This document shows positions 16,375 through 25,496 of a stretch of 64,000 bases of DNA, piece after piece. The position numbers and the translations under genes are program-made. The notes beneath the pieces are model-generated. The model saw nothing but the letters and a program-made list of their open reading frames with translations. It did no database searches and was not told the DNA's origin. Within the stretch, counting starts at the first letter, position 1. Every line of letters begins with the position of its first letter. This DNA comes from Fodinicola acaciae (GTDB lineage: Bacteria > Actinomycetota > Actinomycetes > Mycobacteriales > HKI-0501), in NCBI RefSeq assembly GCF_010993745.1, contig NZ_WOTN01000002.1, positions 744,001 through 808,000 of the forward strand. Direction: 5' to 3'.

Positions 16375-16403
16375 CTAGGGCATGCTTCGAAACAGACCCT
16401 AAC
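16375..16403. mobile_element. 29-bp palindromic remnant made of two IS5-like ends
   Basis: The sequence opens CTAGGGCATGCTTCGAA and closes TTCGAAACAGACCCTAA (shared centre TTCGAA). The two arms match at 13 of 16 positions and equal the IS-like terminal motif TAGGGTCTGTTTC seen at 50985. The right arm contains the TAG stop of the PPOX gene (16399-16401 as CTA). It looks like two transposon ends joined with no interior. Confidence 0.5.
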
Positions 16404-16806
16404 CGTGGACCGTACGCCGTGGACCGAAGGTGTTGTCGTGGCTGAACGGCTTGCCGTCCAGGTTCCAGCTCCACGAGATCGTCGGCGTGATCCGGATGGT
16501 GTCCGCAGACGGAAACCGGCTCTGGCGCTCGACCAGGTCAGCGGTGCCGTAAATGCGTACGAACCGCGGAGCCCACGGATCGGTGGAGGCGAGGTCGTCG
16601 ACGACCAGGCACACTTTTTCGTTGCCGGCGGCGATGTTCTTCCACTTGCGGGTGGTCGCCGGGTCCATGCCGCCGACATAGACGTACGGCCCGTCGACCT
16701 CGAAGCCCACCGGCGCGTTGTCGGGCTGGCCGTCTGTCGCGACCGTGGCGAGCCGGCCGAGTGGTTGCGAGCGCAGATAGGCGAGTTCTTCTTCGGTGAA
16801 CGACAT
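16399..16806 (-). CDS. PPOX-class F420-dependent oxidoreductase
   Basis: The 135-aa protein has the split-barrel flavin fold of the pyridoxamine 5'-phosphate oxidase family: FTEEELAYLRSQPLGRLATV, DGQPDNAPVGFEVDGPYVYV, RKWKNIAAGNEKVCLVVDDL and PRFVRIYGTADLV. This arrangement matches the actinobacterial TIGR03618/TIGR04023-like group, which mostly use F420. The substrate is unknown. Its TAG stop is embedded in the palindromic IS-like remnant. Confidence 0.85.
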   Translation of the reverse strand: MSFTEEELAYLRSQPLGRLATVATDGQPDNAPVGFEVDGPYVYVGGMDPATTRKWKNIAAGNEKVCLVVDDLASTDPWAPRFVRIYGTADLVERQSRFPSADTIRITPTISWSWNLDGKPFSHDNTFGPRRTVHG

Positions 16807-16845
16807 GCGCGCAAGAGTACAACGCTCGCGGCAACAGTTAAAACG

Positions 16846-17826
16846 CTAACTGCAAAGCAGTGCGGTCCCCAGCGGCGTACGGCTGTGCAGCATCGAGTTG
16901 CCGGCGCGGCGGCTGACGATCAGGCCGGCACGGCGCAGCACCGTGGCGTGCTGGCTGGCCGACGCCAGCGAGATGCCGAGGCGGCGCGCGAGCTCGCTGG
17001 TGCTGCAGCCGGCCTCGTCCAGCTGTCGCAGCACCTCGCCGCGCGTGGAGCCGACCAGCGCGGCCAGCGCGTCCTCCGAGCTCGCGACGCGCGAGTCCAG
17101 ACCGGCGTCGTGCTCGACCGGATAGACCAGCGTCGGTGGCAGCGTCGGATCGAGCAGCGTGACCGGATAGTGCCAGCAGAAGACCGACGGCACCAGCAGC
17201 AGGCCACGACCACCGAGCCGCAGCTCCTGCTCGACCGGATATTCGACCTCCAGCGTCGGCGGCCGCCAACGCGCCATCGGTACGAGCGACTCGAGCAGGG
17301 CCTCGGCGCCGCCGTCGAGCAGCGCTCGCGCACGTATGGCCCGGTCGGCGTCGACGAGCGCGTGCATCCGTTGCGCGTACGGTCCGATGGCCGCGCGGTG
17401 ATAGCTGGCGAGCGCGTTGGTGACGTTGTGCATGGTGTCCGCGCGCCAGGTCGGCAGGTCGCGCCGCATGTCGGCCGGCTGCTCGGCGGCGAGCAGCTCG
17501 ACCTCGTCGGCGAAGCGCTGCCGAGGCGTGCGCGCGACCGCGGCCATCCCCTCGGCCACCGGCCCGCTGTAGGCCGGCGTCAGAAAGTCCGGAAAATAGC
17601 CTTGTGTCGGGATGAGCGGCCGCAGCGTACGCAGCACCTCGGGCGACACCGTCGACGCGACCCGCGCCGCCGTACGCTCGCGCCACCGCGCGAAGGTCGG
17701 TCCGCCCTGCCGCGTCCGCAGCATTTGCAGGCTGAGGACCGTCTCCCACAGTGCCTGTGGCTCCCGGGCCACGCGCAGTCGACCGAGGTCCTCGCCGTCG
17801 AACCAGATCCGCAACACGCCGCTCAC
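16846..17826 (-). CDS. ArsR-like winged-helix regulator with large N-terminal domain (DUF5937-like)
   Basis: The 326-aa protein has an unusual order: a long N-terminal domain (LRIWFDGEDLGRLRVAREPQ, typical of DUF5937 regulators) and a C-terminal ArsR helix-turn-helix (about 250-320: STRGEVLRQLDEAGCSTSEL, ARRLGISLASASQHATVLRR). The C-terminal end MLHSRTPLGTALL fits the winged part. The ligand is unknown. It diverges from the C39-like protease gene with about 130 bp between starts and may control it. Confidence 0.85.
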   Translation of the reverse strand: MSGVLRIWFDGEDLGRLRVAREPQALWETVLSLQMLRTRQGGPTFARWRERTAARVASTVSPEVLRTLRPLIPTQGYFPDFLTPAYSGPVAEGMAAVARTPRQRFADEVELLAAEQPADMRRDLPTWRADTMHNVTNALASYHRAAIGPYAQRMHALVDADRAIRARALLDGGAEALLESLVPMARWRPPTLEVEYPVEQELRLGGRGLLLVPSVFCWHYPVTLLDPTLPPTLVYPVEHDAGLDSRVASSEDALAALVGSTRGEVLRQLDEAGCSTSELARRLGISLASASQHATVLRRAGLIVSRRAGNSMLHSRTPLGTALLCS

Positions 17827-17956
17827 CCGCCTCGTGGGGTGTTGACAAACCGCATCGGAGTTTTGGCCAGCGATGAAAGATGCGGCGCTTCCACCGCATC
17901 CGATCCCATTCTGGACGAAGCGTGATCACTGTAAAGGGGAAAGAGGGAGAAAAGTG

Positions 17957-18610
17957 ATGATGCGACGAATGACAGCGGCGATCGCGGCGGCGGTCGGGCT
18001 CAGTTTGAGCCTTTTTGCCGGGCTGGATGCGGCCTCCGCCTTCGCCGTCACACCGACCGGCGCGGTGCTGAGTCCGGTGCCGGCCGCCGCGAAGACCCTC
18101 AGCTACACGTGGCAGGGCCAGGAGCGCTATTACTACTGCGGTCCCGGCGCCGTACGGATGGCGCTGAGCGCGCGCATCTCGCCACCGTCCCAGACCACCA
18201 TCGGCGACTACATGGGGACGGACGAGAACGGCACCGACGACACCGCCAACACGGTGGCCGCTCTCAACCACTTCCTCGGCACCGGCTGGTACGAGCGGAA
18301 GCCGGTGAGCGATCCGCCCACCCAGGCACAGCGCGACCTGCTCAAGTATGACCTGGTCTTCGACGTCGACCGCGGCTACGCGATCGTCGCGAACGTGGTC
18401 AGCGGCTGGCGTCCGCCGGGTTACCCAGGTGGCACGATTTACCACTACGTCGCGGTGGTCGGTTATGCCGACGACGGTGACACCGCGATCATCGCCGACC
18501 CGGCCGGCGCCGGCGCCGGTGGCTCCAGCTGGGGCAACGTGCCGCAGCAGTACGCGATCAGCACGTACGACCTCGGCACCTGGATCGGCGTGAAGGCGTA
18601 CGCCGCCTGA
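17957..18610 (+). CDS. secreted C39-like cysteine peptidase
   Basis: The 217-aa protein has a signal peptide (MMRRMTAAIAAAVGLSLSLF, cleavage near ASA-F at about residue 28). The catalytic Cys61 is in YYYCGPGAVRMAL, His163 in YHYVAVVGY, and Asp181 in AIIADPAG, the layout of C39-like papain-fold peptidases. There is no ABC transporter, so this is a stand-alone secreted form rather than a bacteriocin processor. The start at ATG 17957, after a purine-rich leader, was chosen over ATG 17873 because it exposes the signal peptide. A hairpin terminator follows. Confidence 0.88.
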   Translation: MMRRMTAAIAAAVGLSLSLFAGLDAASAFAVTPTGAVLSPVPAAAKTLSYTWQGQERYYYCGPGAVRMALSARISPPSQTTIGDYMGTDENGTDDTANTVAALNHFLGTGWYERKPVSDPPTQAQRDLLKYDLVFDVDRGYAIVANVVSGWRPPGYPGGTIYHYVAVVGYADDGDTAIIADPAGAGAGGSSWGNVPQQYAISTYDLGTWIGVKAYAA

Positions 18611-18618
18611 CACAGCGA

Positions 18619-18652
18619 AAAGGTCCGGCTCGTCAACGCGAGCCGGACCTTT
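18619..18652. terminator. bidirectional hairpin terminator between convergent genes
   Basis: Arms 18619-18632 and 18639-18652 pair perfectly over 14 bp with a 6-nt loop, flanked by AAA on the left and TTT on the right. It lies in the 47-bp gap between the C39-like gene and the convergent subtilisin gene and can serve both. Confidence 0.85.
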
Positions 18653-18657
18653 GCCGT

Positions 18658-21600
18658 CTACTTCACCGCGTACGCACGGATTATGGTGGCGCTGCTGGTG
18701 TTTCCGGCCGTGTCGACCGCGTTCGTACGCAGTGACACGAATCCGTTGGCCGGATTGTCGACCACGGTGACCCAACGGCCGTCGCCGGCCGGCACGGTCA
18801 ACGCCTTGCGCCAGGTTTTTCCGTCATCCACGGAGTATTCGACGGTCGGCAGCGTGACCTTCGGCTTGCTCGCGCCGACCTGCCAGTTGAGGTTGACCGG
18901 CAGCACGAACCTGCCTTTTCGTGCCCGATCCACATCAGCTGCGAACCGCAACGTGAACAACGGCAGGAAAACGCCGCGATAGTCGGTCGTCTTCTGGGTT
19001 GTGAACGTCCAGGATGCGCGTACGTCCGTGGAGGTCGGGATGGCGGTCTGCGCCAGCTGCGCTTCCAGTCGGAAGCTGGCCTCACCCGACGGTCCCTCGT
19101 AGCCGAGGCCGTCCGCGCCGCGTTCGGCGATTTTCACGCCATTGCGGTAAAGAACGCTGGAGTCGGCGGTCGCGCCGGCCGCGATGCCGCCGTGATGCGG
19201 ATCGCCGTCGGACATCATTTCCAGCGGCACGATCATGCGGTCCGGATAGACGCGGGCGCTGCGGATCGCGTCGGTGACACTCGGTCCCATGATGCCGCCG
19301 AAGAACGTCTCGTCGTGTTTTCCAGCCTGGTAAAGCTTTCCGTCGGTCCACTGCTGGAAGTCACCCTGTACGTCGTAGAGCAGCCATCTCATGCCAGGCG
19401 TCAGATACTGGACGTAGTCGGCCGTGGGGTTGGTGTCCTGCCCGAAAGACAGGCCGGCGGTGGTGAGCGTGCCGTCCGGGAACATCGCCGTCCCGGTGCG
19501 CGAGGTGTACGGATCGGCGCTGACCTTCTGTTGCCGGTTGTGGACGACCGCCAGTCGCGAGGTCTTCACATGCTGCGTGAACCCGTCGTACATCGTGCCA
19601 TGCCGCTGGTCGCTCAGGTGATAGGCGTACGGCGAGTTGACGAAGTCGCCGTTGGGGCCCGGCTCGGCGAAGGTGGTGGACACCGCGGCCTCGAAACGGT
19701 CTTTCGGGCCGGCGCCGCCGAGGCTCGCGCTGCGCAGGCCGTCCAACGTGGCGCCCTGGGAACCGACGCCGACATCCAGCGCATTGGTCCGGAAAAACGC
19801 GTCAACCTCGGCCGAGGACAGGCGCGCCGTCGGGTTGTCGACGGTCACGTCGAGCGGTTTGGCCTGGCGCGCGTCGGCGTGCAGCGTGATGTCGTGGTCG
19901 AGGTTGACCACCGGTGCGGCGAAAACCGACGACGGATCGGGGGATCCCTTCGGTCCGACCAGGAACATGCCGAATCCGTAGGTGCCTTTCGGGACGCGTA
20001 CGGTCATTTTCCCGGTCTCGATGGCGCTGGGGCTGAAAAAGCCCGGCTCGGTGGCGTTGTAGTCGGCGAGCACACCGACCATCGCGTACGGAGTCCTGCC
20101 GTGCACATCGATGCCGGTGACGGTCAGTGTGTATTTTTCGGCTTCCTTGTTGACCGCGATCGGTGTGCCTACGGTCTGGTCGCCACTGGTCGCGACGATC
20201 CGGCCGGTGTACTCGCCGATCGGTGCGTCGCCCCTGGTGTTGGTGGTGACGGTGACGCTGGCGTCGCCGCCGGCTGGCACCGTCAGGTTTGTGGTCGACA
20301 GCGCGAAAGTGCCGTCCGGTGCCGGCTGGCCGCCCGGGCTGGTGGCCTCGACGGAGAGCGTCAGCAGCAGCGGACTCTTTCCGTAGTTGTGATAGCTGAC
20401 CTGACGATCGACCGGTGTGTCGTCGTTGTGTGGCCACAACTGTGTTGGTACGGAAACGCTCGGCGGACTGGCGACCAGGTTTTGGCTGACCGCCCTGCCG
20501 ATGTCGACGCGCCCGGCGCCTTGGCTGAAAACGCCGATGCCGTCGAGGGTTTTCGCCGACGCCATCAACGCGGTCTTGATCTGCTGGCCGGTCCAGTCCG
20601 GATGCTCGCCGGCCAGGATCGCGGCCGAGCCGGTGACGTGCGGTGTCGCCATCGAGGTGCCGTCCAGCGACACGTACCGAGGATTGTCGGCCGGCGTGCC
20701 GATCACGCCGTTTTTGGCTCTGGCGGCCACGATTCCGACGCCAGGTGCGGCGAGGTCCGGCTTGATCGCGTCGTCCTCGGCGCGCGGTCCGCGGCTGGAG
20801 AAGTTGGCGAGCTTGTCCTGCTTGTCGACCGCACCCACGGTCAACGCGGCGGCCGCCGTGCCTGGCGAGCCGACGCAGCCGTCACAGCCGTCGTTTCCGG
20901 CCGCCACGACGAAAAGCGTGTGCGTGCTGGCGCTGAGATCGTCGACCGCCTGCTCGATCGGGTCGATGCCCGGTGAGTCGGAGCCACCGAGGCTCATGTT
21001 GACGACATCGGCGTGTACGGTCTGCGCGGCCCAGGTCATGCCGGCCAGGATCGCCGAGTCCTCGCAGTACTGGTCGCCGCAGACTTTGCCGATGGCCAGT
21101 TTGGTGTCTGGTGCGACGCCTTTGTATTTGCCGTTGGAGGCTGCGCCGGATCCGGTGATGATGGATGCGACGTGCGTGCCGTGGCCGACTTTGTCGTCCA
21201 GGGTGGTGTCGGTGAAGTCCTTGGTTTCGCTGATCTTTCCGGCGAAGTCCGGGTGGGTGGCGTCGATGCCGGTGTCGAGGATGGCGGTGGTGGTGCCTTT
21301 GCCGGTGAAGCCGGCGGCCCAGGCGACCGGCCCGCCGATCTGCGGCACGCTCTGGTCGAGGGTGACTTTTCGCTTGCCGTCAAGCCAGATCCTGGTGGCT
21401 CCGGACTTGTCGGAGGAGGACCAGAAAGTGCCGGTCTTGCTGGCGGTCGCGGCGGTCATGCCCAGCGCCGGCAGGTCGCGGCGTACGGTGGCGCCGGCGA
21501 AGCTGGTTTTCCGGTCGTGGCCGACGATCAACGGCAGGTCGGACCGGTGCGCGTCGTCGTATCCGTCCGCGACCAGGGTTGGCACGTCGAACAACCGCCG

Positions 21601-21891
21601 GTCGAGCGAGCCGCCGGCGATCATCGGCATCGCGTCATTGGGGATCACGTATTTGTGCTGGCCGGCGGTGATGGTGCCAAAACTCACCTTCTCGCGGCCT
21701 ATCCCCGGCCGTACGCGCAACTGGCCGTTGGCCAGCACGGTGACCCTGTCGCCGGTGACGAGCGTGACGGTCTTTCCGTGGGAAGTGGCCGGTGGAGCGG
21801 CCGAAACCGCTCCACCGGTCATCGAAAGGGTGGCCGCGACGGTCATCGCCACCGTGGCGATGACCAGCGGCCGGCTGGTTCGATGTCGCAT
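18658..21891 (-). CDS. large secreted S8 subtilisin-like serine protease
   Basis: The 1077-aa protein has a signal peptide (residues 1-32), a propeptide region (about 35-190) and an S8 domain with Asp206 (ILDTGIDATHPD), His237 (VGHGTHVASII) and Ser413 (LDGTSMATPHV). Short Cys pairs (CGDQYC, CDGC) may form disulfides. Residues about 470-1077 are beta-rich domains with no named match, ending in SLRTNAVDTAGNTSSATIIR. The protein is secreted and large, and probably degrades environmental protein. It is tandem with a paralogue of 1095 aa immediately upstream. The two share a 367-bp identical DNA tract around Asp206 and His237 but otherwise differ clearly. Confidence 0.92.
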   Translation of the reverse strand: MRHRTSRPLVIATVAMTVAATLSMTGGAVSAAPPATSHGKTVTLVTGDRVTVLANGQLRVRPGIGREKVSFGTITAGQHKYVIPNDAMPMIAGGSLDRRLFDVPTLVADGYDDAHRSDLPLIVGHDRKTSFAGATVRRDLPALGMTAATASKTGTFWSSSDKSGATRIWLDGKRKVTLDQSVPQIGGPVAWAAGFTGKGTTTAILDTGIDATHPDFAGKISETKDFTDTTLDDKVGHGTHVASIITGSGAASNGKYKGVAPDTKLAIGKVCGDQYCEDSAILAGMTWAAQTVHADVVNMSLGGSDSPGIDPIEQAVDDLSASTHTLFVVAAGNDGCDGCVGSPGTAAAALTVGAVDKQDKLANFSSRGPRAEDDAIKPDLAAPGVGIVAARAKNGVIGTPADNPRYVSLDGTSMATPHVTGSAAILAGEHPDWTGQQIKTALMASAKTLDGIGVFSQGAGRVDIGRAVSQNLVASPPSVSVPTQLWPHNDDTPVDRQVSYHNYGKSPLLLTLSVEATSPGGQPAPDGTFALSTTNLTVPAGGDASVTVTTNTRGDAPIGEYTGRIVATSGDQTVGTPIAVNKEAEKYTLTVTGIDVHGRTPYAMVGVLADYNATEPGFFSPSAIETGKMTVRVPKGTYGFGMFLVGPKGSPDPSSVFAAPVVNLDHDITLHADARQAKPLDVTVDNPTARLSSAEVDAFFRTNALDVGVGSQGATLDGLRSASLGGAGPKDRFEAAVSTTFAEPGPNGDFVNSPYAYHLSDQRHGTMYDGFTQHVKTSRLAVVHNRQQKVSADPYTSRTGTAMFPDGTLTTAGLSFGQDTNPTADYVQYLTPGMRWLLYDVQGDFQQWTDGKLYQAGKHDETFFGGIMGPSVTDAIRSARVYPDRMIVPLEMMSDGDPHHGGIAAGATADSSVLYRNGVKIAERGADGLGYEGPSGEASFRLEAQLAQTAIPTSTDVRASWTFTTQKTTDYRGVFLPLFTLRFAADVDRARKGRFVLPVNLNWQVGASKPKVTLPTVEYSVDDGKTWRKALTVPAGDGRWVTVVDNPANGFVSLRTNAVDTAGNTSSATIIRAYAVK
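21026..21392. repeat. 367-bp perfect repeat, copy 1, inside subtilisin gene
   Basis: This stretch is base-for-base identical to 24360-24726, offset 3334 bp. The identity begins and ends abruptly: at 21024-21025 the two copies differ (GC versus TG), and just after 21392 they diverge (T versus G). It covers the codons from the conserved Trp-Leu-Asp-Gly-Lys segment through the Asp and His active-site motifs. Flanking paralogous sequence is clearly diverged, so recent gene conversion is the simplest explanation. Confidence 0.9.
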
Positions 21892-21970
21892 CCTGAAGTC
21901 GCTCCTTCGTCGTTGCCCCTAACGCAGACGCGTCGGCGAGGCAATCGCTTGCAGCGACGTCCGGATGCGG

Positions 21971-24900
21971 TCAGCCGATGGCGTACGCGCGGATGATGGT
22001 GGCCGCGCTGGTGTTTGCGGCAGAGTCGGTCGCGTTCGTCCGCAGCGACACGAATCCGCTGGCCGGATTGGTGACTTTCACCGTCCACCGGCCATTTCCG
22101 GCCGGCGCGGCGGCTGTCTTTTGCCAGGTCCTGCCATCGTCAGTGGAATATTCGATGGTCGGGTTGCTGACGGTCGCCTTCGCGGCGCCGTCCTGGCGGT
22201 CGACGGTCACCGGGATGGTGAACGCGCCGGCCGGTGCTTTGTTGCTGTCACTGAGTTTCGGCGTGAACCGCAGCGCGAACAACGGCAGCACGTCGCCCTG
22301 GTGGTTGGTGGTTTTCCTGGACGCGAAGGTCCAGGAGGCATCCACCGTCGTCGACACCGGCATGAAGTGCTGGACCTGGTGTGCCTCCAGCTTGTACGTC
22401 GCATCCGTCGCCGGTGCCTCGTAGGTCAGCAACGTGCCGTCGTCGCTGTGCGCGACTTTGGTGCCATCGCGGTAAAGCGTCGCGGTGTTGCTGTCAAACG
22501 TACGCGCCACACCGCTGTGGGTGAGGTCGCCGTCGGAAAGCAGCTGTGGCGCGGCGAAAATCCCGTTCGGGTATTGCACTGTGCGAGCGTCGACCGTGTG
22601 CGTCACGAACCGGAATCCCGGACCAAAGACACCGCGGTCGAAGTCCACCGTGTGCTCGCCACGCGGGTACGTCCGAGCCTGGCTGGCCTGCATGATGTCG
22701 CTGGACAGGTGGGACGCGCCGACCGTGTTGACCAGGCTCCACGGTGCACCGGGGGACAGGTACTGGTCGATGGTCGCCGGTCCGCCGTAGACGGTGCTCG
22801 AGCCGGCCGGAAGGCCGTCCGGCGTGGACAGCCACACGAAGCGATCGATGACCGCGGCACCACCGGGATTCAGTTCGCGGTTTTTCACGTGTGCCAGCTC
22901 GCTGGTCTTCGCGTGGATGGTGACGCCGTCGAACATCGCTCCGGCCTGCGCACGGCCGAGATGATAGGCGTACGGCGTGTTGGAGATGCCGCCGTCGGCG
23001 TCCCTTTTCGCGTATCCGGCCGAAACCGACGCGTAGTATTGCTTGCCGCCGCGTCCGTTGCTGCCGGTGAAAAGGCCGGCGCCGTCGCCGAAGCTGAGGA
23101 TGCCAGATGAGAAATAGCCGCCGGCGTAGTAAAACTTGCCGCTGATGTCGACGCCGGAAGCCGAGGCGTCCGGCCGGTCGACGGTGATGTCGACCGGCTT
23201 CGCCTTCCGCGCGTCGATCGTGAGCACGGTGTCGCGGGTGAGGTTGATGACCGGCGTGTCGATGTCGGTGCCGGTGGAGCGGTCGGCCGGGGCGAGGTAG
23301 ACACTCAGTCCGTACGTCCCCTTCGGCTGGCGGATCGTGAAGGTGCCGTCGCCGTCGGCATCTCCGCCGAACTGCGGACCACCGACCGCCGCGTAGTCGA
23401 CCAGCATGGTGCTGACGATGCCCGCCGGAGCTCCGGTCCGGTCGACGCCGACGATCGTGAGGTTGTAGCTCTCCACCTCTTTCTCGACCGCGATCGGGGT
23501 GCGTACGGCCTGGTTGCCGCCGGTCGCCACGATCTGGCCGGTGTACCTGCCGTCCGGTCCGGCAACCCTCGTGTCGGTGGTGACCGTGACGCTCGCGTCG
23601 CCGCCGGCCGGCACGTCGATCGTCTTGGCGGACAAGGCAAACATGCCGGCCGGCGCCGGTTTCCCGCCCGGTCCGGTGACGGTCGCCGACAGTGTCAGCG
23701 ATACGGCGCTCTTTCCGCCGTTGTGATAGCTGACCTCTTTCGCGACCGGCTTGTCGTCGTTGTGCGGCCAGTACTGTTTCGGCACCGACACGCTCGGCGG
23801 GTTGGCGGTCAGCTGCTGGCCGACCGCCTTGCCGACATCGACACGGCCGGCGCCCTGGCTGAAGACGCCGATGCCGTCGAGCTGTTTCGCCGACGCCATC
23901 AACGCCGCCTTGATCCGCTGGCCGGTCCAGTCCGGATGCTCACCGGCGATGATCGCGGCGGAGCCGGCGACGTGCGGGGTCGCCATCGACGTGCCGTCCA
24001 GCGAGACGTACTTCGGGTTGTCCGACGGCACCCCGATCACGCCGTTCTTCGCTTTGGCGGCAACGATGTTGACACCTGGCGCGGCGATGTCCGGCTTGAT
24101 CGCGCTGTCACCGATGCGTGGCCCGCGGCTGGAGAAGTTGGCGAGCTTGTCCTTCTTGTCCACCGCCGCGACGGTCAGCGCCGAGTCGGCGCTGCCTGGT
24201 GAGTTGACGCAGCCGTCGCACCCGTCATTGCCCGCGGCGATAACGAAAAGCGTGCCGGTCGCGGCGCTGAGGTCTTCCACCGCCGTCTCCAGCGGGTCGA
24301 GGCCAGGAGTGTCGCCGCCGCCGATGCTGATGTTGACGACCTTCGCGTGTACGGTCTTGGCGGCCCAGGTCATGCCGGCCAGGATCGCCGAGTCCTCGCA
24401 GTACTGGTCGCCGCAGACTTTGCCGATGGCCAGTTTGGTGTCTGGTGCGACGCCTTTGTATTTGCCGTTGGAGGCTGCGCCGGATCCGGTGATGATGGAT
24501 GCGACGTGCGTGCCGTGGCCGACTTTGTCGTCCAGGGTGGTGTCGGTGAAGTCCTTGGTTTCGCTGATCTTTCCGGCGAAGTCCGGGTGGGTGGCGTCGA
24601 TGCCGGTGTCGAGGATGGCGGTGGTGGTGCCTTTGCCGGTGAAGCCGGCGGCCCAGGCGACCGGCCCGCCGATCTGCGGCACGCTCTGGTCGAGGGTGAC
24701 TTTTCGCTTGCCGTCAAGCCAGATCCGCTGGATGCCGGCCGCCGTACGGCCAGAGGTCGTGGCGCTCGACCAGAAACCGGCCTTCTTGTCCGCGCGTACG
24801 GTCGTGAAGCCGGCCGTCGACCGGTCCTGTTTCACCGTGGCACCGGCCACTTTTGGCTGCGCGCCGGTGGTGTTTTGCAGGATCAGTGGGATGTCCGGCC

Positions 24901-25258
24901 GGTGCGCGTCGTCATATCCGTACGACCGCAGGGTCTGCAGGTCGAACAGACGCAGGTCGAGCGTGCCGGCGCTGACCATGCGCAGCGCGTCGGCCGGGAT
25001 GACATATTGGTGGTCGCCGGTCCGGTCGTGGCCGGACCGGACCGTGAACGGCATCTTCTCGCGGCCCTTGCCGGGGCGTACGCTGACCCGCCCGCCGGCC
25101 AGCAGGGTCACCGTGTCGCCGGTGACCAGCGTTATCGTCGTCTTTCCGGTGGATTGCCTGGCAGGCGCGGCCGAAGCCGGGCCGGTCGACGCCGTCGCGG
25201 CCAGTGCCAGCACCGCGGTCGTCGCGACCAGTGCGCGATTTCTCAACCGATGACGCAT
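21971..25258 (-). CDS. large secreted S8 subtilisin-like serine protease, paralogue
   Basis: The 1095-aa protein begins at ATG 25258 (MRHRLRNRALVATTAVLALA), placing a signal peptide at the start; an in-frame ATG at 25360 adds only non-conserved residues. The catalytic triad is Asp217, His248 and Ser424 (LDGTSMATPHV). The same CGDQYC and CDGC cysteine motifs and a similar beta-rich C-terminal half are present. It is the upstream member of a tandem pair, 79 bp before the second protease gene, probably co-transcribed. Residues 178-300 are encoded by the DNA tract identical to the second gene. Confidence 0.92.
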   Translation of the reverse strand: MRHRLRNRALVATTAVLALAATASTGPASAAPARQSTGKTTITLVTGDTVTLLAGGRVSVRPGKGREKMPFTVRSGHDRTGDHQYVIPADALRMVSAGTLDLRLFDLQTLRSYGYDDAHRPDIPLILQNTTGAQPKVAGATVKQDRSTAGFTTVRADKKAGFWSSATTSGRTAAGIQRIWLDGKRKVTLDQSVPQIGGPVAWAAGFTGKGTTTAILDTGIDATHPDFAGKISETKDFTDTTLDDKVGHGTHVASIITGSGAASNGKYKGVAPDTKLAIGKVCGDQYCEDSAILAGMTWAAKTVHAKVVNISIGGGDTPGLDPLETAVEDLSAATGTLFVIAAGNDGCDGCVNSPGSADSALTVAAVDKKDKLANFSSRGPRIGDSAIKPDIAAPGVNIVAAKAKNGVIGVPSDNPKYVSLDGTSMATPHVAGSAAIIAGEHPDWTGQRIKAALMASAKQLDGIGVFSQGAGRVDVGKAVGQQLTANPPSVSVPKQYWPHNDDKPVAKEVSYHNGGKSAVSLTLSATVTGPGGKPAPAGMFALSAKTIDVPAGGDASVTVTTDTRVAGPDGRYTGQIVATGGNQAVRTPIAVEKEVESYNLTIVGVDRTGAPAGIVSTMLVDYAAVGGPQFGGDADGDGTFTIRQPKGTYGLSVYLAPADRSTGTDIDTPVINLTRDTVLTIDARKAKPVDITVDRPDASASGVDISGKFYYAGGYFSSGILSFGDGAGLFTGSNGRGGKQYYASVSAGYAKRDADGGISNTPYAYHLGRAQAGAMFDGVTIHAKTSELAHVKNRELNPGGAAVIDRFVWLSTPDGLPAGSSTVYGGPATIDQYLSPGAPWSLVNTVGASHLSSDIMQASQARTYPRGEHTVDFDRGVFGPGFRFVTHTVDARTVQYPNGIFAAPQLLSDGDLTHSGVARTFDSNTATLYRDGTKVAHSDDGTLLTYEAPATDATYKLEAHQVQHFMPVSTTVDASWTFASRKTTNHQGDVLPLFALRFTPKLSDSNKAPAGAFTIPVTVDRQDGAAKATVSNPTIEYSTDDGRTWQKTAAAPAGNGRWTVKVTNPASGFVSLRTNATDSAANTSAATIIRAYAIG
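24360..24726. repeat. 367-bp perfect repeat, copy 2, inside subtilisin gene
   Basis: Identical to 21026-21392. In this gene it encodes residues 178-300, including the catalytic Asp217 and His248. No inverted repeats or transposase motifs are at its edges, so it is not a mobile element. Confidence 0.9.
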
Positions 25259-25496
25259 ATGTTTGCTCCCGTCTCCGGGACGGTCGTGCCGGTATGCCGG
25301 CAAAGTCCCGGTAACGACTCGACTTCGGCCGGGCGCGCCCGGGTTGCCCGTTGGCCGCAACAGGTCATTGCCGGCGGGACGGCCGGATGAAGTCTCGGCG
25401 AAGAGTCGGTGCCCGGGCCGGGCCCGGAGAGCGGACCGACGGCAGTGGCCGTACGGTGTGATTTGTCCGATTGTCCGTGCTGTCTGGAGCTTGCCG

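Noticed and set aside
17957-18610. Bacteriocin-processing C39 peptidase
   Set aside because: No ABC transporter, precursor peptide or leader with a double-Gly motif is nearby; the protein has its own signal peptide.
19192-20976. Long antisense open frame of 594 codons opposite the subtilisin gene
   Set aside because: It is a GC-skew shadow of a strongly supported coding gene, with Arg/Gly/Val-rich low-complexity translation and no domain. Similar shadows oppose most genes here.
18658-25258. Mobile element explaining the 367-bp repeat
   Set aside because: The repeat lies in frame inside two homologous genes, with no terminal repeats, target duplication or transposase. Gene conversion fits better.
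25259-25496. c-di-AMP-type riboswitch between the subtilisin and glycosyltransferase genes
   Set aside because: The region has GC-rich self-complementary segments but none of the conserved core sequences.
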